A DNA stretch of 64,000 bases, from NCBI GenBank assembly GCA_030789695.1, contig CM061138.1, positions 12,658,214 through 12,722,213 on the forward strand, in the 5' to 3' direction. Under the pieces are notes generated by a model. That model had not been told where the DNA came from. It did no database searches and saw nothing but the letters and a program-made list of their open reading frames with translations. The stretch comes from Scilla litardierei (lineage: Eukaryota > Streptophyta > Magnoliopsida > Asparagales > Asparagaceae). Below are positions 10,960 to 21,521 of this stretch, piece after piece (the first letter of the stretch is position 1; every line of letters starts with the position of its first letter). Made by a program: the position numbers and the translations under genes.

Positions 10960-13012
10960 CCTGCGGGGCTACACACACTAAAGGGGTGTTGAATAATGTA
11001 ATGGCAAGCAAAGTGCTTAATTAAAAGTTACTAAAATTAAAGCACAATAAGTAACGGAAATTAAACAGAGTGCTCAACAACAACAAATGCAAACACAAGG
11101 ATTTTACCCAGGTTTCCCAAACTTGGGTACGTCCAGCCACTCCAATATTCACTATGATTCCCACAAAGAGAAGTGAATACAATCTCGCACAGAGATACCT
11201 TACACAGAAGATTTGGATTCGCACAGAGAGATATCCTTGCTCTCACATAGAGAGACTTTGTCCCACACAGAGACACAAACTCCCACACAGAGAGTAACTC
11301 TCACAAAGAGAGTAACTAATTCCCACAAAGAGAATTAGGGGTTTCACAAAATATAAAATGAAATAACACTTACATATGCCTTGATACGATCTTACCAATG
11401 TGATGAAGAATGCATGCAAGTGTGGATGACCAAGTGCTTGAGATTTGTTTTGATTGCACGTGTCGATCTTTCTCACTTCTAGGAATGAATACTAACACTT
11501 CTCACTTGAGTGTATGAAATGAAGAGAGGAAAGATGATCTCCAAGAAAGGAATGAGAATTAGATCCCTTGGAGAATTTCCCTATGAGCTAGCTTCAATGC
11601 ATGAAGATGGAAGAGATTATGAGTTGCTATTGATTCTCAAAGATATTTAATATTAACCAAGAGTTTTAAATGAACTAAGCCAACTCCTATATATATGAAG
11701 CCAGGAAGAGACCATAAAACTAACCAAAACCCCAAAGGGAAGAAATCTGCAACGGCTAGATTTTAGCAGTTTACGGCACAGTCAGTCGACTGATGAACAA
11801 CTAACAGTCGACTAGTCAATGGCTATAAAATTCCCAACGGCTATAATCTGAGTCAGGACAGACGACTGTAGAAGACTACCTATGCGATTGTAAATAAACA
11901 AGCGACTATAAATGCTTCATCAGTCGACTGACTTGCATATTGGGATGAAGCCCAGAAAATGCAAGTTGCGCTTAGACGACTGTAGAGCAATTCACAGGCG
12001 AATGTAAATAGACAGGCGACTGAATATCCTCCAGCAGGCGACTGTCGCTTGGGATGGAAATGGAGCTGAGAAAATGCAACTTTCGCACTTACGCCTTCAA
12101 ATGATATATGACCATTTCACAAGTGACTGTAAATATACATGCGACTGTAAATACTTCATCAATCGACTGACTTGCAAATTGGGATGAAGCCCAGAAAATG
12201 CAAGTTGCGCACAGACGACTGTAGATCAATTCCCAGGCGACTGTAAAACCATGGGAGACTGTAAATTGAACATCAGTCGACTGAGGTAAAAAGCTCAAGA
12301 AGAGTCAATAAAAATGTTGACTTGAGCTGTGCATACCAGTCGTTTGTAGAAGGCCGGGCAAGCGACTGGAAGTCATCCAGTCGCCTGTCGTGCCTTCATC
12401 AGTTTACTGTGGAAGAGCCAAAAACTCCAGTAAGAGTTTAAGGCATGGTGAACCTAATGTGATGATATCAATGATAATCCTAAGGCTCACTATGATGGTT
12501 AAGTGCATATGCATGAGATTATGACTATCTATCAAGGCATTACAATAATCCTAGACTCAAAAAAGGAAATGCAAGTAATAGAAATTACAAGGATCACATA
12601 TTGCATCTCCTAGAGTCTAAGTCTTTAAGATCATGATACCTTGATGCACCCTAATATCTCCAAGCTTTGACACCTCTTGATGAGCTTCCCTTCATCAAGC
12701 TCCAAGCATTGGCAATGCTCCTCTAGATGTCCATCCATCATCAAGCTCCAAGCTTTGGCAATGCTCCTCTAGATGTCCATCCATCATCAAGCTCCAAGCT
12801 TTGGCTTCGTTAGATGATCTTCATGACTTTATCCAAGCTTGAGCACTCCATCACTTTTGGAGGTCTTTAATATAACCATTGCATCATCCTCAAAGCATTA
12901 TACTTTGTCTCATCAATATATAATCATTAAGATAAACTGAGACTAAAACATAAGATTGATTAGCACACTAAAATAATGTATTGATCATCATCAAAACAAC
13001 GTTAGTCTTGAA
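10960..13012 (-). mobile_element. Sirevirus-like (Ty1/copia) LTR, probably solo, diverged
   Basis: Same layout as the Sirevirus LTRs at 28807 and 39455 but strongly diverged in sequence. The + strand left end has a GGGGTGTTGAATAATG block, then a block resembling the U5-side AACCCAGGTTTCCC...GGGTACG, repeats of CACA(C/A)AGAGA, a TATA box in minus orientation (TATATATAG, 11689-11697), an array of palindromes (11781-12412) and repeats of CATCAAGCTCCAAGC near 12690-12800. No internal coding domain is present. Ends are approximate: TGCGGGGC at about 10960 and a region near AACAACGTTAG at about 13000; no certain TSD. Confidence 0.55.
11781..12412 (-). repeat. Array of short palindromes (AGTCGACT / GGCGACTG type) upstream of LTR TATA
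   Basis: Many arms of the form CAGTCGACTG, CAGGCGACTG, AGACGACTGTA and TCGACTGA are spaced roughly 20-35 bp apart and alternate so that neighbours can pair. The array lies about 85 bp upstream (minus orientation) of the TATA box at 11689-11697, the same relative position as the GTCGGTC palindromes in the intact Sirevirus LTRs. Confidence 0.6.
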
Positions 13013-13021
13013 CCCAAGAAC

Positions 13022-13330
13022 TTACAAGCACGTCTCTAAGAATTTTGTAGAGAGGGATGTCAGAAGACAATCACTTAAAAGGGAGAATAAGGGGACATGA
13101 GAGACATGGATAGTGAGTTGAACGAGGGGATCGTCAGCACAAATCACAAACTTCCAAAACTTTGCTTTCTCTCTCCTCTCAGGGTCTCCCCACTTGGTAG
13201 ATTGTTTGATCTTATGTTGGATGAAATGCAATGATTAGAGGAGAAATTTATTATTTGATTTCAGGCAGTTATTCTTTTACTATGATAATACTTAGATGAG
13301 GAATAAATTTCTTCTTATGTGCTTGGTCAG
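13022..13330 (+). repeat. Dispersed repeat, partial copy 1
   Basis: Shares a recognisable string of words with 19590-19830: GGGGAC(A/G)TGAGAGACA, CTCTCCTCTC(A/G)GGG, GTTTGATCTT(A/G)TGTTGGATGA and TTATTATTTGATTTCA. Only the first part of the repeat is present here. No coding potential. Origin unknown; possibly a decayed gene fragment or an unclassified transposon. Confidence 0.45.
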
Positions 13331-13689
13331 AACTACACTTTTCCCTTTTTTCCCCAAATAATAGGCAACATTCATTTTGAGCTTCATTTTTCAAGTACAC
13401 TATAATCTAATGAACCGAGTGTATTTGATTTGATCTAGTTGTTTAAACCATTCTATTAGTATGTAAGTGTTAAAATTTTCAACTAGAAAACTTTAGGTTC
13501 ATCAAGTCTTTAAGTCTTTGATTTATTCGGGTTTTAGAATATAAACAAAATATATTGATATTCACACAAAAAAGTGTGTATAGTCGATTTTTTTTATTTA
13601 TTAAAACATTCTATAACTTTAGAATATAAAGGTCAAAGTGGATAGCCGACTTATTGACCAAGCAAGAAAAGAATTGTTTGGAACCGAAT
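13331..13689. other. AT-rich spacer with nothing recognised
   Basis: AT-rich sequence without repeats, open frames of note or transposon ends that I could identify. Confidence 0.4.
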
Positions 13690-14048
13690 AATAATCCCAC
13701 GTCGGTAAGGGATGGAGATTCTTGGGGGTTTAAAATGTGACTAGTAGTCTCCATTGGAATGAGTCATTTTGGGAAAACCCAATAACAAAACCGATTGAGC
13801 GTGTACCAATTCGACGATTTGTGGGCCATGTTTAAACCTAACAAATGGTATCCGAGACATACCTTATACTCCCGATGTTGTGTCCTCTGGGTATTGAACA
13901 AAATGGTGGGCTCCAATCTACCAAATGAATCATGTTTGAAATATGGCTAGTATTCTCCATTGGTATGAGCCCTTTTGGGCCGGTGGGCCAATTCGGCAAT
14001 ATCATGTCAATGTGGAGATTTGTGGGCCATGTTTAAACTTAACAAGAA
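13690..14048 (+). repeat. Decayed small LTR-element remnant with primer-binding-site-like motif
   Basis: 13690-13848 reads like the end of a plant LTR (TCCCACGTCGGTAAGGGATGG, then TGTGGGCCATGTTTAAACC) and is followed by AACAAATGGTATCCGAG, close to the initiator-Met tRNA primer-binding site TGGTATCAGAG. A second, shorter block (13940-14045) repeats CTCCATTGGTATGAGCC and TTTGTGGGCCATGTTTAAAC. The pair looks like a TRIM-like element with two LTRs around a very short centre. No TSD found. Confidence 0.4.
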
Positions 14049-14601
14049 TCTATATATTAATACACAACTGTTTTTGAATTCTAGGGCTGACTAGGACAAG
14101 CTGACTAGGACAAACAGGTTGATAGAAAGACGGCTTGGATTTAATCTTGAGGAATAAATTGTTGAGATGGGATTTTGTGGAAAGTTTTGGAGTGAAAAAC
14201 ATTTCTAGAGAAATGAAAGTTTCTGGGGACATGAAACTTTATGGTGAATGAAAGTTTCTAGGGAATAGCAGAGTGCATGCAATTAATGCATTTGGGAAAA
14301 AACAATAACTTGCATTTAATGCTGCAGATCGAATGCTAGTGCAGATCAAATGATATCTCCATCAACGCGGGGCCCACCGTCTCTTCGACCCATGGGGCAA
14401 AGATGAGAATATCGAAGAAGGCGACCGAGCCGAAATTTTTTTACGCTTATTTGTTGTTCCGTGTCGAAGGCGTCTGTGCCACTAAATATTTTTACGCTAA
14501 TTTGTTGTTCCGTGCAAATTTTGACGATGGAAATAATTTTTTGGAGAACAAAGATTTCGCGGGAGAAAGTCTTAAATGAACAGTGCAAGGGTTATGACTA
14601 G
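14049..14601 (+). mobile_element. Non-autonomous Helitron, first of a head-to-tail pair
   Basis: Starts TCTATATATTAA directly after an A and ends in CTAG, as Helitrons do (5' TC, 3' CTRR, insertion between A and T). The 3' end is GGGTTATGACTAG preceded by a decayed hairpin. Inside are ACAACTGTTTTTGAATTC near the 5' end and several copies of a module TTTTTACGCTAATTTGTTGTTCCG with GCCGAAGGCG-like words. No Rep/helicase gene is present. Confidence 0.7.
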
Positions 14602-15315
14602 TCTATATATTAAAACACAACTGTTTTTGAATTCTAGGGCTGACTGAAACTAGCTGACTAAGACAAACATGTTGATAGAAAGACGGCTTGTGTTCAATCT
14701 TGATGAATGAATGGTTGAGATGAGATTTTGTGGAAAGTTTTGGAGGGAAAAATATTTCTAGGGAAATAAAAGTTTGTGTGGAAATGAAACTTTACGCAGA
14801 ATGAAAGTTTCTGGGGAATAGCAGAGTGCACGCAATTAATGCATTTGGGGAAAAAACTTTAAATTGCACTTAATGCTGCAGATCGAATGCTGCTGCAGAT
14901 CGAATTGTCTCTCCCTCAACGCGTGGCCCACCGTCTCTTCGACGCTAATTTGTTGCTGCTGCAGATCGAAGGCACCCGCTAAATTCCGCTAAATTTTATT
15001 GCGCCCGCGCCGAAGGCGTCCACTAAATATTTTTACGCTAATTTATTGTTCCGCGCAAAAGACACCCGCACCGAATTTGTTATTCAGCGTCGAAGGCATC
15101 TACGCCGATTTTTTTAAGCTAATTTGTTGTTCCATGTCGAAGGTGACCACGCCGAATTTGTTGTTCCGCACAAAAGTCGCCCGTGCCGCTAAATATTTTT
15201 ACACTAATTTGTTGTTCCGCACAATTTTGACTGTGAAAATAATTTTTTGGGAAACAAAGATTTCGCGGAGGAAAATCTTAAATGAACCGTGCCCACGGAC
15301 AGGGATTATGACTAG
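14602..15315 (+). mobile_element. Non-autonomous Helitron, second of a head-to-tail pair
   Basis: Begins TCTATATATTAAAACACAAC on the base after the CTAG of the previous copy and ends GGATTATGACTAG, followed by T. It shares the 5' end, the GACTGAAACTAGCTGACTA region and the internal TTTTTACGCTAATTTGTTG modules of its neighbour. The subterminal hairpin is imperfect (CCGTGCCCACGG). No coding capacity. Confidence 0.7.
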
Positions 15316-15529
15316 TCCATCCTTAAACACCTCACGCCATATTTTTCTCATCAACACCAAAATTGGTGGGTTGACAATAATTGACATGTAGTTATATACA
15401 CCCATCGGCCATCGCATTCGTGGGGCAAAAAGAATATTGTTATCACTTCAAATAATGTTACATTGCAACCTTAGGCATAGTTTTGCATGGTTAAAAAAAG
15501 AGGAATGATTTCCAAGTTCGAAATCAACA

Positions 15530-15817
15530 GAGTGTTGTTATTCGCACCACATAGATTTATGAATACACCACACCTATATTTTTAACATCAGATGGTCGGA
15601 TTTGTAGATCCGAACGGCTCTACTACTTTTATTCTTCCGTTCGAATCTCCAAAGCTGAACAGTATAATAAAATATGTATTGTGTTCGGATTTACACATCT
15701 ATTGTATTAGAGCCGTTCGGATCTCCAAATCCGAACATCTGATGTTAAAAATATAGATGTGGTGAATCAAGTAATGTGGTGTATTCATAACTTTCTGTGG
15801 TGCGAATAACAACACTC
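15530..15817. mobile_element. MULE-type MITE, 288 bp, 9-bp TSD AAATCAACA
   Basis: Terminal inverted repeats begin GAGTGTTGTTATTCGCACCA and continue through ATGAATACACCACA; inner arms around ATCAGATG(G/T)TCGGAT also pair, so the element folds back almost end to end. It is flanked by the direct repeat AAATCAACA (15521-15529 and 15818-15826). A 9-bp duplication and long inverted repeats fit the Mutator superfamily. Non-coding. Confidence 0.8.
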
Positions 15818-16567
15818 AAATCAACAGACCTCGAGCTTGGATTTATTAAAAGACGGACGAGTCATTAAACCACATACTAATCTTCTGGTTCAAATCGAGC
15901 AACATCACATTTGGCCCACGGATGTATCATCAACTTTAAAAAAGATTATACTTCATTTACAAGTATATGCATGTCTTTGGCAAGCACATACATTATATCT
16001 TTGTAAACGTCACATATGTACATGGGAGTTGCTATACACGTGGACCTAATTGCTTCACCAACATACCATTTATTTACAGGTTTGCCATTCCAAATTTACA
16101 GGTTTGCCATTTAGTTGTTTCCTCTTGTCACCGTCATTCTTCGCCATCGTCGCCGTCATCCTCAGCTCATGCCGCCATTGCTTTCTCCATCATGTTGTCG
16201 TGTCCCTCGTAGCGCTTCTTACACTGAAGAAGAAGAAGAATTGAGGATGTGTGTGAATGAAGAGGACAAAAGTGATGATGATGATTAAGTGGGGGGTCTA
16301 ATTTTTTTGGGGGATGGTGGGTGGGGAGGGGTGCGTGTGTGAATAAAGAGGACAGAGGAGATGACGACGACGACGATGAGATGAGGAGGAGGATGAAGAT
16401 GAAGATGATGAAGAGGATGAAAAATAGGAGGAGAGTAGGTTGGCAAAATCAGCGGCAGCGGCGATACGGAGGAGGAGGAGGAGGAGAGAGAAAGATGAGA
16501 AGGATAATTTGGTGAGATGAGTGTCTAAGGTAAATATACTTGGGTTTAAAGATAATTGGGACCATCG
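15818..16567. other. Intergenic, with purine-rich simple sequence
   Basis: No gene recognised. 16200-16515 is rich in GAGGA/GATGA-type simple repeats; the open frames across it encode only low-complexity acidic or Arg/Met-rich strings and are not credible proteins. Confidence 0.5.
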
Positions 16568-17236
16568 TGTGAAAGGTGGCTCGATTGACGCGTTGAAGAG
16601 GTATTGGAGATGTGCAGCCGAGCTATCTTGTACATAGTTTGCTCATCTGTGCTTGGAATCCTATCTGACTCCGAACAAGTCAGATACGTGGGATGCCGAG
16701 CTAATGGACGTCTAAGTGCAAGGATTGTCAGGTCGAAGGATGTGCGGCTTATAGATCGGCAATTCTACAGTCCGAGCTTCGGACAGCTCGGCTTGGCACT
16801 TCGTCAGCTCGGCCTTCAGCAGAAAGTCCAACAGCACGGACGCGATGCCATATCTGATGTAGAGTTGTGATTGGATTAGAATTCCGTTAGAGTCGGAGTT
16901 CTTATCAAATGGGAATCCCTCTTCTATTAGTACCCTAGAGCTATATACGGTGTTTAGGTGAGAGTTTCAGGGGTGGAACAGAGTGATAGAATTTCGAGCC
17001 GCCTTTGTTGAGAGCCAACTTTGAGAGATCCTGTTGAGAGATTTTGGAGAGATCTTAAGTGCTGCTTCTTCTTCGAGAATAAAGAAGATTTAGATTTGTT
17101 CTCTTCTTCCGTAATAAAACTCATTAGTGTTCCCTTGGCTGGCCGACGGCCTAAAATTACAATCTTCAAAGCGCCATATTTGGTTGTTGCTTATCTTCAT
17201 ATGATCCTTCGACGGTCCTAGTCTTCCGCTGACACA
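16568..17236 (+). repeat. LTR-like repeat, copy A (related to 55471-56372)
   Basis: Collinear with 55471-56372 through GTGAAAG(G/T)TGGCTCGATTGA, AAGTCAGATACG, GAGTTGTGATTGGAT, a TATA-like GCTATATA region (near 16930), a GTGTTTAGG(T/C)GAGAGT leader and TAATAAA(A/G)CTCATTAGTGTTCCCTTGG followed by GGCCGACGGCCTAAA. A TATA box followed by a polyadenylation-like AATAAA is the order expected for U3-R-U5 of an LTR on the plus strand. No internal domains flank it, so it looks like a solo LTR; no clear TSD. Confidence 0.5.
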
Positions 17237-17240
17237 CAAG

Positions 17241-17340
17241 ACACCGACCTTTGGCCTAGTAGTACGCTACATTCCCCGCAGTGGGAGGTCAAGGGTTCGC
17301 CGCCGTCCTTTGTGAACAAAAATTAAAATTAAAAATAAAA
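17241..17340 (+). repeat. Possible tRNA-derived SINE
   Basis: TTTGGCCTAGTAGTACGC resembles a polymerase III A box, and about 40 bp later GGTCAAGGGTTCGCCGCC resembles a B box (GGTTCRANNCC, imperfect). An A/T-rich tail AACAAAAATTAAAATTAAAAA follows at 17310-17335. The order and spacing fit a plant SINE, but no TSD is clear. Confidence 0.3.
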
Positions 17341-17360
17341 ATTGGATTTAATGTAGAAAA

Positions 17361-17484
17361 GGTGGCACCTGATTAGGTGCCAAGACACAAAAAGGTGGAA
17401 AGTACAAGCCACACATGGGCTTTTACTTGTTGGGGGGCCACCTTTTTATGTCTTGCACCTGATCTAATAGATCAGGTGCCACCT
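17361..17484. repeat. Small fold-back element
   Basis: Left arm GGTGGCACCTGATTAGGTGC plus AAGACACAAAAAGGTGG (17361-17398) pairs with CCACCTTTTTATGTCTT plus GCACCTGATC...CAGGTGCCACC (17438-17484). The loop is about 40 bp. MITE-like; superfamily not determined. Confidence 0.55.
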
Positions 17485-17499
17485 AATCTACGTGAATCC

Positions 17500-18184
17500 C
17501 ATAAAAATTATTGGCTGCGTGAGTGAAAAAGGTTCGTGTGTAAAGCAAGTAGGTATTTGGATATAGGATTTCCCCGATGTACAATGAGGTCGAAGGAGTT
17601 TACTATTTGACCAAAAGATTATGTAAATTTTCATAGAAAAAGAAGAGATTAGTTAAGCATGCTAATGTAGAAGTTATCCTTTTACAGCAAAATGCTAACA
17701 TTGGCCCAGGCTTCTATTTCACCCCCCACCAAGAAATGATTCCTCAACTACCTAAAGGCTGTCATGGTCGACGAGGGTTGAAGTGGTCGCGTTGGCCATT
17801 TGTGGGTGCATGGGTTGTTGGTTGTTGGAGGTTTGTGGGTGGGAACTTGAGCGTTTGGTTAGGGTTAGCGAAGTAGTGAACTAACTCCCCTCCCACATCT
17901 CAAATAAATGTTCTTTTAACCTTGCTATTAGTTTTCAGGATTAAGTGGGATCCATCTTGATTTGTTGATTTGTGACTGTACGACTTGTTATTAGTTTTCA
18001 CATTCACTCCTCCTCAACTCCTCCTTATATCACATACACTACAGGATTATTGAAGGACCCATAGTGATAGCTCAGGTTACAGTCGGCTTGGTGCAGATAT
18101 TCTGAAAAGCTCGACAAAAAGCTGGGGGCCATCTTGTCCTTCTCTTTACCTACGAGGAATGACAGAGTGATCGGTTGATTGGTT
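17500..18184. other. Intergenic, nothing recognised
   Basis: No conserved coding segment, RNA gene or transposon end identified. Confidence 0.4.
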
Positions 18185-18640
18185 AACTGTGTTTGTATAT
18201 TGATTTGGCATTTCATTGCGGAAGGGGCCCAGCAAGGATTTGTTGTCCTGTGTACTCATTGCTGTTGCCACTTTATCCAAAACAGAATTCTGATGTTCAA
18301 ATTTTGAAGAAGAAAAAAGCTGTGCTCTGAGATGAGAACAAGCAGAGAGGTTCAATTTTGGAGCCAACAGAATCGGTGAAGCTAGAGTTTCATCTAAGAT
18401 AATAAGATATCCAGATTTGAAACATGTTTTCAATATTCAAGTTAAAAGTTAAATTAGTGTCGTACAATAGTTTATGTGCCTGTTATCTTCAAAATACAAT
18501 AAACTATATTTGGGTGTCCAATCCAATGTTTACTGTATAGATTAAGATTAAGGAATACCATTATATATTGATGAGTTATGTAATAACTCAGTGGGTTTAA
18601 ACATGTACTTGAACATAGCATTCAGCCCTCTTTTACTCTT
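18185..18640 (+). repeat. Dispersed repeat, copy 2 (uninterrupted second half)
   Basis: Collinear with 19860-20299 plus 21402-21520: shared words include AAGGATTTG(T/C)TGTCC, CCATTGCTGTTGC, AGCTGTGCT(C/T)TGA, and at the far end TTATAT(A)TTGATGAGTTAT(G/A)TAAT. It shows the state without the 1.1-kb insertion at 20300-21401. Non-coding; identity unknown. Confidence 0.45.
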
Positions 18641-18785
18641 CAGGCCCTAACAAAATAACCAAAACAAATTCAAACATCACCCATTTTTCTCTTTGAACAT
18701 CCCACCACCTCTACACTGCTCTACCAGAACACAGCATCCAAAGGACAAAACAAACGCAGGAGGAACAAGGCATTTGCAACCACGG

Positions 18786-19067
18786 CCTACACTCAAAAGG
18801 CCGATTTCGCCTTGGACGAGGCCGACGACGAAGAGCAAGTAGTAACAGCCGATGTCGATGTCGCGGCACTCACCGCAGGCGAAGAGCCCTTGAGCAGAGC
18901 ATCAACCTTTGCATACTCCTCTCCTTCATGCCGGATCTCCTGCAGCATTGCCGCAACGTTGCAACCGTCAACGTATAACACTATCATGTACTGAAACGGC
19001 GTTATTACAACAAGATAATTATAACTATATAGTAAAGAAACCGCGCGCCCGAACACATATACTAATT
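18786..19067 (-). other. Exon-like segment next to the inverted duplication
   Basis: A minus-strand frame (about 18990-18793) reads NVAAMLQEIRHEGEEYAKV and then a Ser/Ala-rich tail to a stop. The first part looks like real protein, and it is adjacent to the acidic exon-like arm, but I do not recognise the family and no complete gene model can be built. Confidence 0.25.
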
Positions 19068-19352
19068 GTCGCCGGCCTTCTCTTTCTCCTTGGTGTCGCC
19101 CTCATTTTTCGCTTCTCAACATCAATGTCATTGGTTTGCACCTCCTCCTCTTCGTAGTTCTCCCTACGATATTTGCTTATGACTTCTTCGGAGCTCTCAG
19201 AGCTCTTTTGGTGTTGCTGGACTATGAGAGCTCCGAAGAGGTTACCAGCAAATATCGCGATGAGGACTACGAAGAGGAGGAGCAAAACAAGGCGGTAGAT
19301 GCAGAGGAAGTGAAAAATGAGGGCAACAATGAGAAGGAAGAAAAGGATGGCA
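19068..19352. repeat. Long imperfect inverted duplication (two arms of about 140 bp)
   Basis: Left arm 19068-19205 pairs with right arm 19215-19352. The best-matching part is CTCCTCTTCGTAGT...GATATTTGCT...TTCTTCGGAGCTCTC against its reverse complement; the outer parts (GCCCTCATTTTTC, CTTCTC) also pair, with scattered mismatches. On either strand the distal arm encodes a similar acidic peptide (ESSEEV.SKYR.E.YEEEE), so this is an inverted copy of an exon-like coding segment. The source gene was not identified. Transcription would give a long hairpin RNA. Confidence 0.65.
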
Positions 19353-19589
19353 TGTAACACCGAGGAGAGCTCCGGATCATAATTTTTCGTATCGCATCGA
19401 ATGAAGCCATAATAGGCAGCAGATAATTACCAACTCTTCTTTTTTGGTGAGTCCAAGAGGAAAGGAGACTGTGAGAGAGAGATGGAAATTAGTAGCATTA
19501 TATAGAACCGGTGCATGCTTTTCTAACCCCTACATGAAATTTGAATGTCTGAAACCACCCAAGTCCTTGAGGGGTCAAAGATTCCAATG

Positions 19590-20299
19590 AAAGACTCAAA
19601 AGGGTGAGAAGGGGACGTGAGAGACAGTAAGAGAGGGTTTGAATGAGGGGGTTTCACCCTGTTGTTTGCTTTCTCCCTCCTCTCGGGGTTTCACCTTGTT
19701 GTTTGATCTTGTGTTGGATGAGAGGCGATGGGTTGAGGAGAATGTTATTATTTGATTTCAAGTTGATTGGTTTTTGTTCTATGTTTTAATTTAGAGAGAT
19801 AAACAAAGAGCTGTTACTCAGAATTATCAGAATGACAGTTTCATATCAGTTGCTTGGGACTGTGTTAAGGATTTGCTGTCCTTGGTACCCATTGCTGTTG
19901 CAACCGTGTCCAAAAGAGAGTTCTGCTGTTCAAACTTTCAAAAGGAAGCTGTGCTTTGAAATGGGGTTGGTTTGCTTTATCAGAGAATCTGAGAACAAAC
20001 GGAGCCAACTAAGTTCAATTTCAGCGCTATCCCATTTGCAAGTTTGGTGTGGACTAGAAGCACTAATGTACTGTTGAACTCCAAGTTTGAATTTGGATGG
20101 AACCTCGATGAATTATAAGGCCTGGTTCGTCGGCAACATAATTTGTGAAACTAAACGTGACAACAGTTTCGGTTGCATCTTACTTGGTCAAAATTCGATC
20201 AAACAATATTTGGGCATCCAAACGAAACTTCCAGAAAACAAACAAAATTTAGTTGCCAAACAATTAAATGCTTACGTTATGTTTTGATGCATGGAATCT
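19590..20299 (+). repeat. Dispersed repeat, copy 3 (first and second halves)
   Basis: Its first part (19590-19830) matches 13022-13330 and its second part (19860-20299) matches 18185-18500, so it is the most complete copy in the window. It is interrupted at 20299/20300 and resumes at 21402-21520. Its open frames are short and not conserved between copies. Confidence 0.45.
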
Positions 20300-21401
20300 C
20301 GTGACACCCAGATCAAGCCGCTGGACGTTTGGGCCGGACCGCCGATGCAATCATTACTCCAACAGAGAGCTCAGATATGGCAGTTTCGCTGGGTCGACCT
20401 CCTTCTCCGAATCTTCGGTACCTAAAAGAAAGAGGCAGTGACGTCAGATGACCATGGGCGAATCCCCTGGGTCGGGGGCGGAACCCTCGACTACTCTCCA
20501 ATGCCGAAGTCAGGCGATGATAGAGGGAAGGATAAGATGGACGTAAGATAGCCCGTGGGTGTGTGATGCGTATAGATCAGCACGTGGTGTAGGCGTCTCT
20601 GTTAGCCATTAGAGTCTCTAGTTTAGGGTGTTGGACGTACCCGTTCTAGATCAATCCCCCTTGACGGAGGTGATCTGTCACTTATAGAGTCTGGGGAGGT
20701 CATGCCGCGTCACGTGGTTAAGGATAGTACAGATATTTGGGCGTAACTGTCCCATACGAATAAGGTGAGTGTGCCGATAAGGCAGAGCAATGACAGCTTC
20801 TACCGATAAGGTTGGCCGTTACTTCTTGTGGAGATTGAATGCTCGCTGACATGGGTATTCTGGTAGAAGGCGACTCGTCCACCTATGATTGTGATGCGTG
20901 GATGGAGCAGGTTGATCTCGCCGAGCAGGCACTCGGGCTCACATGGCTGAAGAGTCCGAACTTGGGATAGCGAGGTCATCCTTGTAGGAGTATGTTGCCC
21001 TCGGGTAGCGGGGACATCTTTGTAAAATGGCCTCCATCTAGGAGCCAACCTATGGCGCAACCGCTAAGGTTGTTCCTATGGAGTGTGATTGCTAAGGAGC
21101 CGACCTGTGCAAAGATCATCCTTGTAAAGCATAGACGTTAGGGAGCCAGCGGTGAGTGTGGCCATTAAGGTCATCCTATAGAGAGGAGCTGTCGAAAGAA
21201 GCCGATCTCGGGTAACGGGGTCGTCCTAGAGTAACTGAGGGAGTCGACCTCAAGCAGGTCGGCCCTGCAGAACTGCACTGAGGCCAGGTCAGGCTGAACT
21301 GTTGAGTTGATGTAGAGAAATCCCCGAAATCAATAGTAGCTCGCGGCAGGTCCCATCTATCGAGCTCTGTTAGGCCCCACGGCTAATGGGCCCTAGTCAA
21401 A
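20300..21401. mobile_element. 1.1-kb unclassified insertion with 9-bp near-duplicate flanks
   Basis: Interrupts the dispersed repeat, as comparison with the uninterrupted copy at 18185-18640 shows. Flanks are ATGGAATCT (20291-20299) and ATGGTATCT (21402-21410), eight of nine identical. The insert is GC-richer, with recurrent words such as GATCATCCTTGTA, TCGGGTA(A/G)CGGGG and GAGCCGACCT, and lacks obvious terminal inverted repeats. It may be an LTR fragment or a non-TIR MULE derivative. Confidence 0.4.
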
Positions 21402-21521
21402 ATGGTATCTACCGTATGGATTTAGATTGAGTAATATTATTATATTGATGAGTTATATAATTATGCCGTGGATTTAGGTCTATTTGATGGAAGCATCATT
21501 CAAATCATGAAGCATCTCATC

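Noticed and set aside
16321..16515. Arg/Met/Asp-rich small frame
   Set aside because: Translation of GAT/GAG simple repeats; no conserved domain.
19025..19360. Minus-strand frame with a hydrophobic N-terminus resembling a membrane protein
   Set aside because: The hydrophobic part is the antisense of the acidic arm of the inverted duplication, so it is a reading artefact of the palindrome.
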